Below are positions 44,578 to 53,574 of a DNA stretch of 64,000 nucleotides, piece after piece; positions within the stretch are counted from its first letter, which is position 1; each line of letters opens with the position of its first letter. A program made the position numbers and the translations under genes. The notes under the pieces are model-generated. The model worked only from the letters and a program-made list of their open reading frames with translations. It was not told where the DNA came from and ran no database searches. Source of the stretch: CAZFUY01 sp964522445 (GTDB lineage: Bacteria > Pseudomonadota > Gammaproteobacteria > SZUA-229). The stretch is from positions 3,305 through 67,304 of the forward strand of contig CAZFUY010000003.1 in assembly GCA_964522445.1 (NCBI GenBank), in the 5' to 3' direction.

Positions 44578-45536
44578 GCGACCTGCTCTTTATTATCTGA
44601 ATCACCTGAGGTTAGCCCAACAAAAATCTGCTCCAGTGATTGTTTTTCTGGCGTTAATTCCTGTAGCCCCCAGTCCTGAGCAACTGCGGCAGATACAATA
44701 AGCTCACCCATTGGATTAGAGTCCTCTATTTGTAAGCGAAAGCGCCCTGGGTTTAATTTATCAACATGGCAAATACCAGCTAAAGCCAGTAGTTGCTCCG
44801 CAGGTGGCGGGCGATCAAAAGAAACCACAATGTATTTGCTTTTCAGTGACCGATTAATTGAAGCCATGTCGTTACTAAATACAAGTTGACCCTGATTAAT
44901 AATTTGTACGCGATTACACACAGCCTGAACTTCAGGCAGAATATGTGTTGATAAAATTACACCATGTTGTTGGCCCAGTTCCTTAATTAAATTACGTATT
45001 TCACGTATTTGAATGGGGTCAAGACCCACGGTGGGTTCATCAAGAATAACAACCGCAGGATTGTGAATAATGGCCTGTGCAATACCTGTGCGTTGCTGGT
45101 AGCCTTTTGATAAATTGCCAATTAAGCGGTGGCTCACATCAGATAAACCACAGCGCTGTTTTGCATGAGCGACAGCATTATTAATTTCAGCTTTTGCAAT
45201 GCGGCGTAGTTGTGCGCTGTAGCGTAAGTATTCATCTACAGTTAATTCGGGGTAAAGAGGGGGCTTTTCTGGTAAATAGCCAAGCTGACTTTTGGCCTGT
45301 CTGGGTTTATCCAGTAGATCAATGCCGTTAATAAGAATGCGCCCAGCACTGGGTGCTAATACGCCGCTAAGCATTTTCATTGAAGTGGATTTGCCTGCAC
45401 CATTAGGACCAAGGAAACCTAAAATGTCACCCTGTTTTAGTTCAAAGTTAATACCCTGAACCGCATGAGTTTCTGCATAGTAGCGGTGCAGGTCTTCAAC
45501 AATAATTAAATTTTTTGCGGCTGCATTTTTTGACAT
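44574..45536 (-). CDS. ABC transporter ATP-binding protein (GldA-like)
   Basis: 320 residues. Walker A GPNGAGKSTSMKML, Q-loop YLPEKPPLYPELTV, signature LSKGYQQRTGIAQA, Walker B VVILDEPTVGLD and switch His in STHILPEV. A C-terminal extension of about 90 residues follows, as in the DrrA/GldA group of exporters. First gene of the four-gene ABC operon. Confidence 0.94.
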   Translation of the reverse strand: MSKNAAAKNLIIVEDLHRYYAETHAVQGINFELKQGDILGFLGPNGAGKSTSMKMLSGVLAPSAGRILINGIDLLDKPRQAKSQLGYLPEKPPLYPELTVDEYLRYSAQLRRIAKAEINNAVAHAKQRCGLSDVSHRLIGNLSKGYQQRTGIAQAIIHNPAVVILDEPTVGLDPIQIREIRNLIKELGQQHGVILSTHILPEVQAVCNRVQIINQGQLVFSNDMASINRSLKSKYIVVSFDRPPPAEQLLALAGICHVDKLNPGRFRLQIEDSNPMGELIVSAAVAQDWGLQELTPEKQSLEQIFVGLTSGDSDNKEQVA

Positions 45537-45648
45537 GGATGAATAGTAAAGGAAAAGTGGCAGGGATCAAGTTGTATATGTTGCACTACCTCTTGCCTCC
45601 TAATCTCTATTACTCCATCATTACTATTTTGCAGAATTAATAATCATA

Positions 45649-47625
45649 ATGACATCATCCTGGCTAGGCGTTGATACCGGCGGCACATTTACAGACTTTG
45701 TTTTTTTTGATGGTAAATCGATAAAAATTCACAAAGTTTTATCAACACCATCTGCACCAGAAAAAGCAATCCTGCAGGGTATTGATGATTTAAAACTTAA
45801 TGCTAATGGCTTGCGATTAATACATGGCTCTACTGTTGCAACTAATGCAGTGCTGGAAAGGAAGGGGGTGCGCACGGCCTATATCACTAATCAGGGGTTT
45901 GCAGATGTTTTGCAGATTGGTCGGCAGGCACGAAAAGAGCTTTATAATTTGCAGCCAGAATCATTCCCCTGCTTAGTCGCTAAAGATCATTGTCTGGAGG
46001 TAGATACACGTTTATCTGCACAGGGTGAATTATTAACTGCATTATCTGAGCAGGCATTAAAAAAACTGGTAGAAAAACTCCAGCAGTTAAAACCACAGGC
46101 TGTTGCTATTAATTTACTGTTTTCATTTTTAGATGATAAGCAGGAAAAACAAATTGAAGCTGCAATACCTGATGGTATTTTTATTAGCCGATCATCCGAT
46201 GTGCTGACTGAATATAAAGAATATGAAAGAGGTATCACCACCTGTTTAAATGCCTATATTGGCCCATTAATGCAGGGCTATTTGCAGCGACTGGAACAGG
46301 GTGTAGATGGAGCAGTTGTGTCGGTAATGCAAAGTGCCGGTGGCACAATTGGCGCTAAACAGGCAGGGCATCATGCGGTACATTTATTATTGTCGGGGCC
46401 TGCGGGTGGGCTTAAAGGCATTCAGTTTGTTGCAGGGCTGAGTGAATATCAGCAGCTACTTAGCTTTGATATGGGCGGCACATCAACGGATGTTGCGCTA
46501 ATTGATGGCGATATTGGTCTTACATCGGAAGGGCATATCGGTGATTACCCTGTTGCTGTGCCAATGGTTGATATGCATACCATTGGTGCAGGGGGTGGCT
46601 CTATTGCCAGAGTTGATGCGGGGGGGATGTTATTAGTAGGGCCTGAGTCAGCAGGGGCTGAGCCAGGCCCTGCCTGTTATGGTCAGGGTGGCAGGCAGGC
46701 CACAGTGACAGATGCTAATCTGATTCTGGGGCGATTGCAGCCCGATGCATTCCTGGGTGGCAGCATGATGCTGGATATAGACGCTGCAAAAAATGCGCTG
46801 GCCAATATTGCTGATTTGCTGAATATAACTATTGAGCAGGCGGCAGAAGGAATTATTCGAGTTGCCAATGAGCATATGGTGCGAGCATTACGTGTTATAT
46901 CAGTTCAGCGAGGAATAGACCCGCGAGAATTTAGTCTGGCCTCTTTTGGGGGTGCAGGTGGATTGCATGTGTGTGCTCTTGCAGAGACTTTAGAAATGAC
47001 ATCTGCAATTGTGCCAGTGCAGGCGGGTGTTTTGTCTGCACTGGGCATGCTAGTGGCTGCACCCTCGCGTGAAATGTCACGTACTGTTACAAAATTAATT
47101 AATGACTGTGATTATGAAGATCTAAAAAAAGAATTTAGTGCACTAAAACAGAAAGCATTAGATGACATGAAAAATGAATTAAATGGGCAGCAGGTAGACT
47201 TATTTCTATCGCTAGACTTACGTTACAAAGGTCAGAGCTTTACTCTCAATGTTTCATGGAATATATCGTCACAGCATGAACTAAAAAATATACAAAAAAC
47301 TTTTCATGAAAAACACAGGCAACGCTATGGTCATGCGCTGGATATTCCTGTTGAATTAGTGAATGTGCGACTAAGCGCTAAAGGGAAAAGACCTTCATTT
47401 TTATTGCCTGAATTAGAAAGCAGTAATGAAAAAGCCAGGCCTGTCAGTCAGTTAAAAATATATGGCATAAATAAAAAAATTAATGTGTTTCAAAGAGAGC
47501 GTCTTCTGGCAGGGCAGAAAATTGAAGGGCCGGCTTTGATTGTAGAAAAAGTTTCAACCACCTATATTGCAGATAACTGGCAATGTGAGATTGATGTTTG
47601 GGGTAATCTATTGCTTAAACTATAG
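45649..47625 (+). CDS. Hydantoinase/oxoprolinase A-subunit family protein
   Basis: 658 residues. ASKHA ATPase with LGVDTGGTFTDFVFFDG at the start, STVATNAVLERKG, LLSGPAGGLKGI, LLSFDMGGTSTDVALIDG, GAGGGSIARVDAGG and GPESAGAEPGPACYGQGG. The family hydrolyses cyclic amides (hydantoins, 5-oxoproline) or carboxylates ketones with ATP. The usual B subunit is not in the window: the next genes are on the other strand. The substrate cannot be told from sequence. Confidence 0.9.
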   Translation: MTSSWLGVDTGGTFTDFVFFDGKSIKIHKVLSTPSAPEKAILQGIDDLKLNANGLRLIHGSTVATNAVLERKGVRTAYITNQGFADVLQIGRQARKELYNLQPESFPCLVAKDHCLEVDTRLSAQGELLTALSEQALKKLVEKLQQLKPQAVAINLLFSFLDDKQEKQIEAAIPDGIFISRSSDVLTEYKEYERGITTCLNAYIGPLMQGYLQRLEQGVDGAVVSVMQSAGGTIGAKQAGHHAVHLLLSGPAGGLKGIQFVAGLSEYQQLLSFDMGGTSTDVALIDGDIGLTSEGHIGDYPVAVPMVDMHTIGAGGGSIARVDAGGMLLVGPESAGAEPGPACYGQGGRQATVTDANLILGRLQPDAFLGGSMMLDIDAAKNALANIADLLNITIEQAAEGIIRVANEHMVRALRVISVQRGIDPREFSLASFGGAGGLHVCALAETLEMTSAIVPVQAGVLSALGMLVAAPSREMSRTVTKLINDCDYEDLKKEFSALKQKALDDMKNELNGQQVDLFLSLDLRYKGQSFTLNVSWNISSQHELKNIQKTFHEKHRQRYGHALDIPVELVNVRLSAKGKRPSFLLPELESSNEKARPVSQLKIYGINKKINVFQRERLLAGQKIEGPALIVEKVSTTYIADNWQCEIDVWGNLLLKL

Positions 47626-47639
47626 ATGAATATTAAATA

Positions 47640-48635
47640 TCAATCACCCCGGAGCATTTTTAGAAAGTGTTCTTTGTATTCGCTGGAAAAAATTCTATAA
47701 AAATTAAATTTTGCATGTTGATCAGGCTTGTCTGAGTTTATTTCCAAGCCCCACAGAGGGTTAATGCCTAATGTTTCATTTGAATAGCGAACGTCTGATA
47801 ATATGTTTTTATAGTCTGGTGACATTGCTACATAGCCATCAGAAAATTCTGTAAAACGGAGAATGTCATTATACAGAACAGATGATTTATCAATGTTCTT
47901 TATGTCTTTTTCGGGATCAAATAGTGTTACTGAATTTCCAGTATAAATTTGGGTGTTGGATAAACCTGTTCGGATGCCGTCAACATAAAGCGTGTTATTA
48001 GCCTGGTATATTGATCGCCATAAGATTAAATTGCTTATGGTGGGTTTTACAATAAATCGCTCAATCCTGTGCTGGCGTTGTTCTGCAAGTTCAAATAAGG
48101 CCGTTTCTGCTCTTTGCAATTGCAGCCAGCCAATTGACATATAAACAGTTGCGAGCAACAGACCCCACCGTGCTATTTTAAAATTATATTTTCTAAATGA
48201 AAATATAACAGCCAGCATTAAGGTAAGAGTAAATACTGGATCTATTATGGAAATCAAATTCCAGGCGATTCTTTCATTTATAACAGGCCAGAATAAATGA
48301 GTGCCATAACTGGTACACGCATCTAATACGCCACTTAAACTGTAGCCCAGTAAACTAAAGATATATAAACGTTTGAAATTAAGTTTGTTTTTTGCAAAAG
48401 GCCAGAGGATTAATGCGGCAATGAGTGCGCCTAGAGGAATAAAAAATATTGAATGGCTGAAATGGCGGTGAAATTCAATGTTTAATAAGTGATCGTCTGA
48501 AGAGCGTATTAATACATCTGCATCAGCCAGTAAGCCCGCCAGAAAACCAACCCAGGTTGCTGTGCGTGTTTCTTCTTTTTTTGCGGCTGATTGAGCCAAG
48601 GCTGCACCAAGCAGCCCCTGTGTTAATAGATCCAT
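47640..48635 (-). CDS. YdjM/DUF457-type membrane-bound metal-dependent hydrolase
   Basis: 331 residues with four or five transmembrane helices in the first 190 residues and a soluble C-terminal part. The family pattern is MDLLTQGLLGAALAQSA, LLADADVLI and FHRHFSHSIFFIPLGAL, whose Asp and His residues are the presumed metal ligands. The enzymatic activity is unproven in the family. Convergent with the hydantoinase gene, 14 nt between stops. Confidence 0.88.
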   Translation of the reverse strand: MDLLTQGLLGAALAQSAAKKEETRTATWVGFLAGLLADADVLIRSSDDHLLNIEFHRHFSHSIFFIPLGALIAALILWPFAKNKLNFKRLYIFSLLGYSLSGVLDACTSYGTHLFWPVINERIAWNLISIIDPVFTLTLMLAVIFSFRKYNFKIARWGLLLATVYMSIGWLQLQRAETALFELAEQRQHRIERFIVKPTISNLILWRSIYQANNTLYVDGIRTGLSNTQIYTGNSVTLFDPEKDIKNIDKSSVLYNDILRFTEFSDGYVAMSPDYKNILSDVRYSNETLGINPLWGLEINSDKPDQHAKFNFYRIFSSEYKEHFLKMLRGD

Positions 48636-48709
48636 AGATTAGTTGTTTTTTTAAAAAGTCAGATTATACATTTATGAAATGTGAGAGGGTAGATGTTTAT
48701 GGTCTTGTC

Positions 48710-49321
48710 TTAATGATCTGTATTTTCACCCCAAAGGCTTTCAATTTGTGCATCACGTCCACAACTGTATCGGTAATACTTGTAACGCAGTGGGTTCTTT
48801 TTGTAATAGTTCTGATGGTAATCTTCGGCAAGGTAAAATGTCTGGGCTTTAATGTATTCTACTTTTAGTGGTTCATTAAACGGTTTTATTTTTTCAATAT
48901 TACGGGCTGATTCGAGTATGAGTTGTTTTTCCTCCTCGTTTTTATAAAAAATTGCAGGTCGATATTGTTGGCCTTTGTCGCAGAACTGTCCATCATTTCG
49001 TGTTGGATCAATGTGGTGCCAGAAATAGTTTAGAATCTTTTTATAGCTAATAATATTGGGGTCATAGGTGATTTCAACGGATTCAATATGTCCGCTTTTG
49101 CCAGCAGAAACCTGTTTGTACGTAGGATTTTTAGTGTGGCCTCCTGTGTAACCCGATACAACATCTATTACGCCATTGAGTTTTTCAAAATCAGATTCGA
49201 TACACCAGAAGCAGCCTCCGGCAAGAATGGCGCTTTTGTAATAGGGGAGTTTTTCTGTGTCGGCTGCCTGTGATGTGCTTGCTATAATTGATAAAAACAT
49301 AAATATTGAACGTACTCGCAT
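48710..49321 (-). CDS. msrA: Peptide methionine sulfoxide reductase MsrA, exported
   Basis: Reduces the S form of methionine sulfoxide. 203 residues with a signal peptide (SIFMFLSIIASTSQAA) that most cytoplasmic MsrA proteins lack, so it probably repairs envelope proteins. Catalytic Cys37 is in GGCFWCIE; later motifs are GYTGGHTKNPTY, HIESVEITYDP and FWHHIDPTRNDGQFCDKGQQ. No msrB is adjacent. Confidence 0.95.
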   Translation of the reverse strand: MRVRSIFMFLSIIASTSQAADTEKLPYYKSAILAGGCFWCIESDFEKLNGVIDVVSGYTGGHTKNPTYKQVSAGKSGHIESVEITYDPNIISYKKILNYFWHHIDPTRNDGQFCDKGQQYRPAIFYKNEEEKQLILESARNIEKIKPFNEPLKVEYIKAQTFYLAEDYHQNYYKKNPLRYKYYRYSCGRDAQIESLWGENTDH

Positions 49322-49389
49322 GCGCGTACCCGTATTTTAATAATACGAATTAGTTTATTAATTAGCTTAAAAGTTCATTTATAATTTTT

Positions 49390-50592
49390 TTAAACGGCGT
49401 TAAGTATTTCTTCTGCCCAGTTAATGGCTTCGATACTGGCATCTGATAAATCACTGGGCTGCAAATCTTTAAAACGGATATTAACCCAGTCTGTGGTTTC
49501 CTGTGCCAGCACACAATTTAATGCATCACCCAGATCACCTTCGCGGTTAAGTAGAGCAGCAATAATATTGTCTGCCAGGGGTAAGGGTGTGATCAGTTCT
49601 TCCAGGCTGTGATCCATTAATAAATCCAGTGCTGAAAACATGCCGATAGTGAAATAGGAATCCAGTGGTTCTAGTTTTGCTTTTTGTGCCAGGAGTTCAC
49701 AGGTTTTTGCTCGTATCATAGCAATCTGAACCTGACTTCTGGGTTTGTCATCCATGCCAGTTAGAGCCATGAGTGATGCCCATGTGCATAGTTGTTTTCG
49801 ACCCAGCATAACAATGGCGTGATGGATAGACTCGATTTTACTGGCGCGAGAGAAAAAAGCTGAGTTGATTAATTTTAGAATTCTGTAGCTAAGCGAAACG
49901 TCTTTACTAATAACGTCGTCGATAGTGTCAATATCAGTATCTGGATTGTGCAGAGTGGCTAATAGAGTCATTACACTCATGCTGTTTGCTGCCAGACTCT
50001 TGCCGGCGATAACTTTTGGTCGGCTTAAGAAATAACCCTGAAAATAATCAATGCCCAGATCACGACAAAATTCATAATCATCATGTGTTTTTATATGGTC
50101 GGCTAATAAAATAGGATGTAATTTTGTGAGTATTTTTATGTGTGATTGTAAATCACTTCTTTCCATGTCTTCGATATTTAGATCAATCATGTATGACATA
50201 TTAGCCAGTGGCTGTAATTCTTTGTGTATTAGATAATTATCAATGGCCAGTTTAAAGCCTGCTTTAGTAAGTCTTTTAGCGCCTTCAATAATAGAATCAT
50301 CAACTTTAATATAAGCGGGAATTTTAAGAATAACTTTATCAGCGGGTAAGGGTAGCTCTTCATCAGTACGTAGAAAACGTTCCGCCAGTTTAATAAAGGC
50401 AATATTCTTATTGACCAGTTTATCTATGCCTATTTCGAGAAAGGCATTGATAATAACCTGAGATGTTGCTTTATCAGCATCGAGCTGTTCTTCTTCTCTG
50501 TTTGAACGGCTTGATCGAGACATTAGTTCATAGGCGTAGGTTTCCAGGTCTCGGTCATAAATAGGCTGTCTACCTACAAAAATTTCTAACAT
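49390..50592 (-). CDS. EAL-HDOD signalling protein, paralogue 1
   Basis: 400 residues: an N-terminal EAL-fold domain (about 1-190) and a C-terminal HDOD domain (about 200-390; MTLLATLHNPDTD, SYRILKLINSAFF, IHHAIVMLGRKQLCTW). The EAL signature reads YEL in YAYELMSRS and the metal-binding residues are lost, so it should not hydrolyse cyclic-di-GMP. This is the YuxH/CdgJ-type architecture that acts by protein or ligand binding, often in motility and biofilm control. It lies 26 nt after its paralogue on the same strand and has exactly the same inferred length. Confidence 0.92.
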   Translation of the reverse strand: MLEIFVGRQPIYDRDLETYAYELMSRSSRSNREEEQLDADKATSQVIINAFLEIGIDKLVNKNIAFIKLAERFLRTDEELPLPADKVILKIPAYIKVDDSIIEGAKRLTKAGFKLAIDNYLIHKELQPLANMSYMIDLNIEDMERSDLQSHIKILTKLHPILLADHIKTHDDYEFCRDLGIDYFQGYFLSRPKVIAGKSLAANSMSVMTLLATLHNPDTDIDTIDDVISKDVSLSYRILKLINSAFFSRASKIESIHHAIVMLGRKQLCTWASLMALTGMDDKPRSQVQIAMIRAKTCELLAQKAKLEPLDSYFTIGMFSALDLLMDHSLEELITPLPLADNIIAALLNREGDLGDALNCVLAQETTDWVNIRFKDLQPSDLSDASIEAINWAEEILNAV

Positions 50593-50618
50593 TATCTTTT
50601 CACTTAAATTTTTTATTG

Positions 50619-51976
50619 TTAGTTAATATTTTTTAGTGCTTCATTTGCCCATGCAATTGCTTCAACATAATAACTATTTATATCCTGTGTGGGCAGGTCT
50701 TTAAACTTAATGCTTTTCCAGTAGCCCTGCTCATAAGCCTGGCTACAGGATAGTGCTTCGCCCAATATACCCTCATGTTTTAGTAATGCACTTTGTATAT
50801 CTTTACTTACAGGCAGCTTTTTAATAATGGATTCCATTGTTTGATCCATCATTGCATCGAGCACGGATAGTAGTCCCGTTGTGAAAAAAGCATCAAGGTT
50901 TTTCATGCCTAATGTTTTAGCCAGTAACTCGCAGGTTTTTCCTCTCACCAGAGCAAGGTTCATTAGTTCATCTGGCTTGTCGCTGTTTCCTGCCATAGAA
51001 ACAACTGTGGTCCATGTTCTTAGTTCGTTGCGGCCAAGGTAAACTACTGCCTGGCGTATAGATTCAACTTTATTGGGCAGGTTGAAAAATGCGCTATTGA
51101 TATAGCGTAATAAATGATAGCTTAAGGTGACATCATTGCAAATGACATTTTCTAATTTCTCGGGAGCAATTTCATCATCATAAACAAGGGATAATAGTTG
51201 TAATATAGCCAGCTGGTTTGTGCTCATCTGGCGATGTTTCATGAGGATGGGTTTGCTGAAGAAAAATCCCTGTAAATAATCAAAGCCCATTTCCAGTAAA
51301 TCATTGACCTGGCTGCCGTCTTCGACTTTCTCAGCAAGTAACTTTACAGGAAACTTCTGCAGCTGTTTGACGAAACCTTCAAGTTGATCAGCGGGTGTTA
51401 GTAGCATATCAACTTTAACCATGCTGGCCAGGGGTAAAAGTTTTAATGCTTCTGCTGTGGGATGAAGATCATCCAGGGCTATCATATATCCACGTTTGGT
51501 AAGTTGTTTGAGTGCGGCAACTATTTCATCGTCAACGGCAATATCTTCCAGTATTTCCAGTACGACATTATCCGNNNNNNNNNNNNNNNNNNNNNNNNNN
51601 NNNNNNNNNNNNNNNNNNNNNNNNNNNNNNNNNNNNNNNNNNNNNNNNNNNNNNNNNNNNNNNNNNNNNNNNNNACTATTTCATCGTCAACGGCAATATC
51701 TTCCAGTATTTCCAGTACGACATTATCCGGGGGAAAGGGGAGTTCAGGATTGCCCAGAACATAATCACGGCTCAGATTGATAAAGGCACGGTGGTTTCCA
51801 ACCAGTTTTTCCAGTCCTATTTCAATTAATCCAAGTGTAATAACCTGTGCGGTTGCCTGATTGGCATCCTGTACGTCAGCTCGTTGTTCATTGCCCGCTC
51901 TATATAGTAATTCATAACCAAATAACTTTAATTTATGGTCAAAAATAGGTTGCCTGGCGATATAGAGATCCAGCAT
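50619..51976 (-). CDS. EAL-HDOD signalling protein, paralogue 2 (interrupted by an assembly gap)
   Basis: The N-terminal part (51975 down to the gap: MLDLYIARQPIFDHKLKLFG) and the rest (LTKRGYMIALDDLHP, SYHLLRYINSAFFNLP, VYLGRNELRTW) belong to one gene broken by 100 N. The 55 bases on both sides of the gap are identical (51520-51574 and 51675-51729). Removing one copy and the Ns leaves 1203 bp in one frame, exactly the length of the downstream paralogue. So this is an intact 400-residue EAL-HDOD protein, with a degenerate EAL motif (YELLYR). Confidence 0.9.
51520..51729. other. Assembly gap with duplicated 55-bp flanks
   Basis: 100 N (51575-51674) lie between two identical 55-bp sequences. 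The overlap shows that two contigs ended in the same place and were joined without merging, so no sequence is likely missing. Confidence 0.95.
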
Positions 51977-52046
51977 TTAGTTGTTTTTTCCAGAGGGATA
52001 TTGACTTAAGTTTAGCAGTTAGGGGGCTAAATACTGGATTTTAGCC

Positions 52047-52073
52047 ATAAAAAAACCCGCGTTAGCGGGTTCT
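52047..52073 (-). terminator. Rho-independent terminator after rpmG
   Basis: AACCCGC GTTA GCGGGTT; on the minus strand the stem is followed by a run of seven T. It lies 28 nt beyond the rpmG stop. Confidence 0.9.
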
Positions 52074-52100
52074 TTAGATCTGTATTTAGTTAGAGGCTAA

Positions 52101-52256
52101 TTATTTAATTTTAGCTTCTTTGTACATTACATGCTTGCGTACAACAGGGTCGTATTTTTTAACTTCCATTTTTTCGGGCATATTACGTTTGTTTTTGTCC
52201 GTTGTGTAAAAATGGCCTGTGCCAGCAGATGAAACAAGTTTGATTTTTTCGCGCAT
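52101..52256 (-). CDS. rpmG: 50S ribosomal protein L33
   Basis: 51 residues, MREKIKLVSSAGTGHFYTTD...KKYDPVVRKHVMYKEAKIK. It lacks the four zinc-ribbon cysteines (the zinc-free form). The true start is ATG 52254-52256; a longer frame to 52322 overlaps rpmB and is spurious. It follows rpmB by 4 nt, the conserved rpmBG pair. Confidence 0.97.
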   Translation of the reverse strand: MREKIKLVSSAGTGHFYTTDKNKRNMPEKMEVKKYDPVVRKHVMYKEAKIK

Positions 52257-52260
52257 AATC

Positions 52261-52497
52261 TTATACCTTCTCACCACGTGCTCGCATTTCTGCAAGAACT
52301 GTATCAATACCTTTTTTGTCAATAAGACGCATACCTGAAGTAGAAAGACGTAATCTTACATAACGTTTTTCACTTTCTACCCAAAAGCGATGGTTTTGTA
52401 AATTGGGCAAAAAACGACGACGCGTCTTGTTGTGCGCGTGTGAAACGTTGTTGCCTGACATTGGGCGTTTGCCTGTGACCTGACATACTCTGGCCAT
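52261..52497 (-). CDS. rpmB: 50S ribosomal protein L28
   Basis: 78 residues, MARVCQVTGKRPMSGNNVSH, AHNKTRRRFLPNLQNHRFW. First gene of the rpmBG operon; its promoter must lie in 52498-52723, shared with the divergent folB. Confidence 0.98.
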   Translation of the reverse strand: MARVCQVTGKRPMSGNNVSHAHNKTRRRFLPNLQNHRFWVESEKRYVRLRLSTSGMRLIDKKGIDTVLAEMRARGEKV

Positions 52498-52723
52498 AAG
52501 AGTGACTCCAGTTAAATGCTCTATTTTAAGTGTCTGTTGTCGCTCTGTTTAAAGATGCCGCCACAACAGGCTCTGTTCTGTTTGTTCGAAAGGGGCGTGA
52601 TAATAACGGATTAGCCGGGTTGAGACAAGTTCTTCAGTATAAAAAACACTGATTTTGGATGAAACCTGCTTTGAGGGTATAGTAGCCCTGCTTTTCCCCC
52701 TAATAAAAATGATCAGGAAATCT

Positions 52724-53077
52724 ATGGATATAGTGTATATACGCGATTTACGCATTGAAACTGTGATTGGAATATATGACTGGGAACGTGAAATTCGTCA
52801 AACCGTCAGTCTGGATCTTGAAATGGGTACAGATATCAGTAAAGCAGCCCAGTCCGACCATATTGATGACACGCTGGATTATAAATCAGTGGCTAAACAT
52901 CTGATAGAGTTTGTTGAAAATAGCGAATTTCAGCTTGTGGAGACTATGGCTGAGCGTATATCTGAGATTGTATTGAATGAATTTAATGTTCCCTGGATGA
53001 AGCTGCGTTTAAGCAAGCCCGGTGCTGTAACGGGGTCTCAGGATGTGGGTGTTATCATTGAGAGAGAGAAAAAATAG
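52724..53077 (+). CDS. folB: Dihydroneopterin aldolase
   Basis: 117 residues. Cleaves (and epimerises) dihydroneopterin to 6-hydroxymethyl-dihydropterin in folate synthesis. MDIVYIRDLRIETVIGIYDW is the conserved start, with LDYKSVAKHLIEFVE and LVETMAERISEIVL later. I begin at ATG 52724 (AGGAA at 52715-52719); a frame from 52655 adds 23 residues without similarity. It overlaps folK by one base. Confidence 0.95.
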   Translation: MDIVYIRDLRIETVIGIYDWEREIRQTVSLDLEMGTDISKAAQSDHIDDTLDYKSVAKHLIEFVENSEFQLVETMAERISEIVLNEFNVPWMKLRLSKPGAVTGSQDVGVIIEREKK

Positions 53078-53568
53078 TGGCAAGGATTTATATCAGCCTC
53101 GGTACTAATATTAACCGTGATAGTAATACGCAAACGGGTGTAGATGCGCTGCGTAAACGATATAAAGGTTTACTGCTGTCATCAGTGTATGAAAGTGAGG
53201 CGGTGGGATTCGATGGCGATAATTTTTATAATATGGTCATTGGTCTGGAAACAAATGAAGACGTTTTTACTCTGGCGAGCCATTTAAGACAAATTGAAGA
53301 AGATAATGGGCGAGACAGAGATCAGCCTAAATTCTCATCCAGAACACTGGATCTGGATTTATTGCTCTATGATGACTTAATTATTAATGAGCAGGGGCTA
53401 CAAATACCGCGGGATGAGATTTTAAGCCGAGCTTTTGTATTGTGGCCGTTAGCGGAAATTGCCCCGGATTTAATGCATCCTCAGGCCAATAAAAGTTATG
53501 CGAGCCTGTGGCAGGCGTTTGATAAAAGTAAAGAAGCGCTAGAGCCTGTGCCTTTTCGATTTGACTAA
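53077..53568 (+). CDS. folK: 2-amino-4-hydroxy-6-hydroxymethyldihydropteridine pyrophosphokinase
   Basis: Next step of folate synthesis after FolB. 163 residues; ARIYISLGTNINRD, LRQIEEDNGRDRDQPKFSSR and RTLDLDLLLYDD are diagnostic. The start is GTG 53077-53079, whose G is the last base of the folB stop codon. Convergent with the pteridine reductase-like gene, 6 nt apart. Confidence 0.95.
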   Translation: MARIYISLGTNINRDSNTQTGVDALRKRYKGLLLSSVYESEAVGFDGDNFYNMVIGLETNEDVFTLASHLRQIEEDNGRDRDQPKFSSRTLDLDLLLYDDLIINEQGLQIPRDEILSRAFVLWPLAEIAPDLMHPQANKSYASLWQAFDKSKEALEPVPFRFD

Positions 53569-53574
53569 CTGGCT

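Noticed and set aside
51520..51729. 55-bp direct repeats as attachment sites or target duplications of a mobile element
   Set aside because: They flank only a run of N, and collapsing them restores a gene of exactly the paralogue's length, so they are an assembly artefact.
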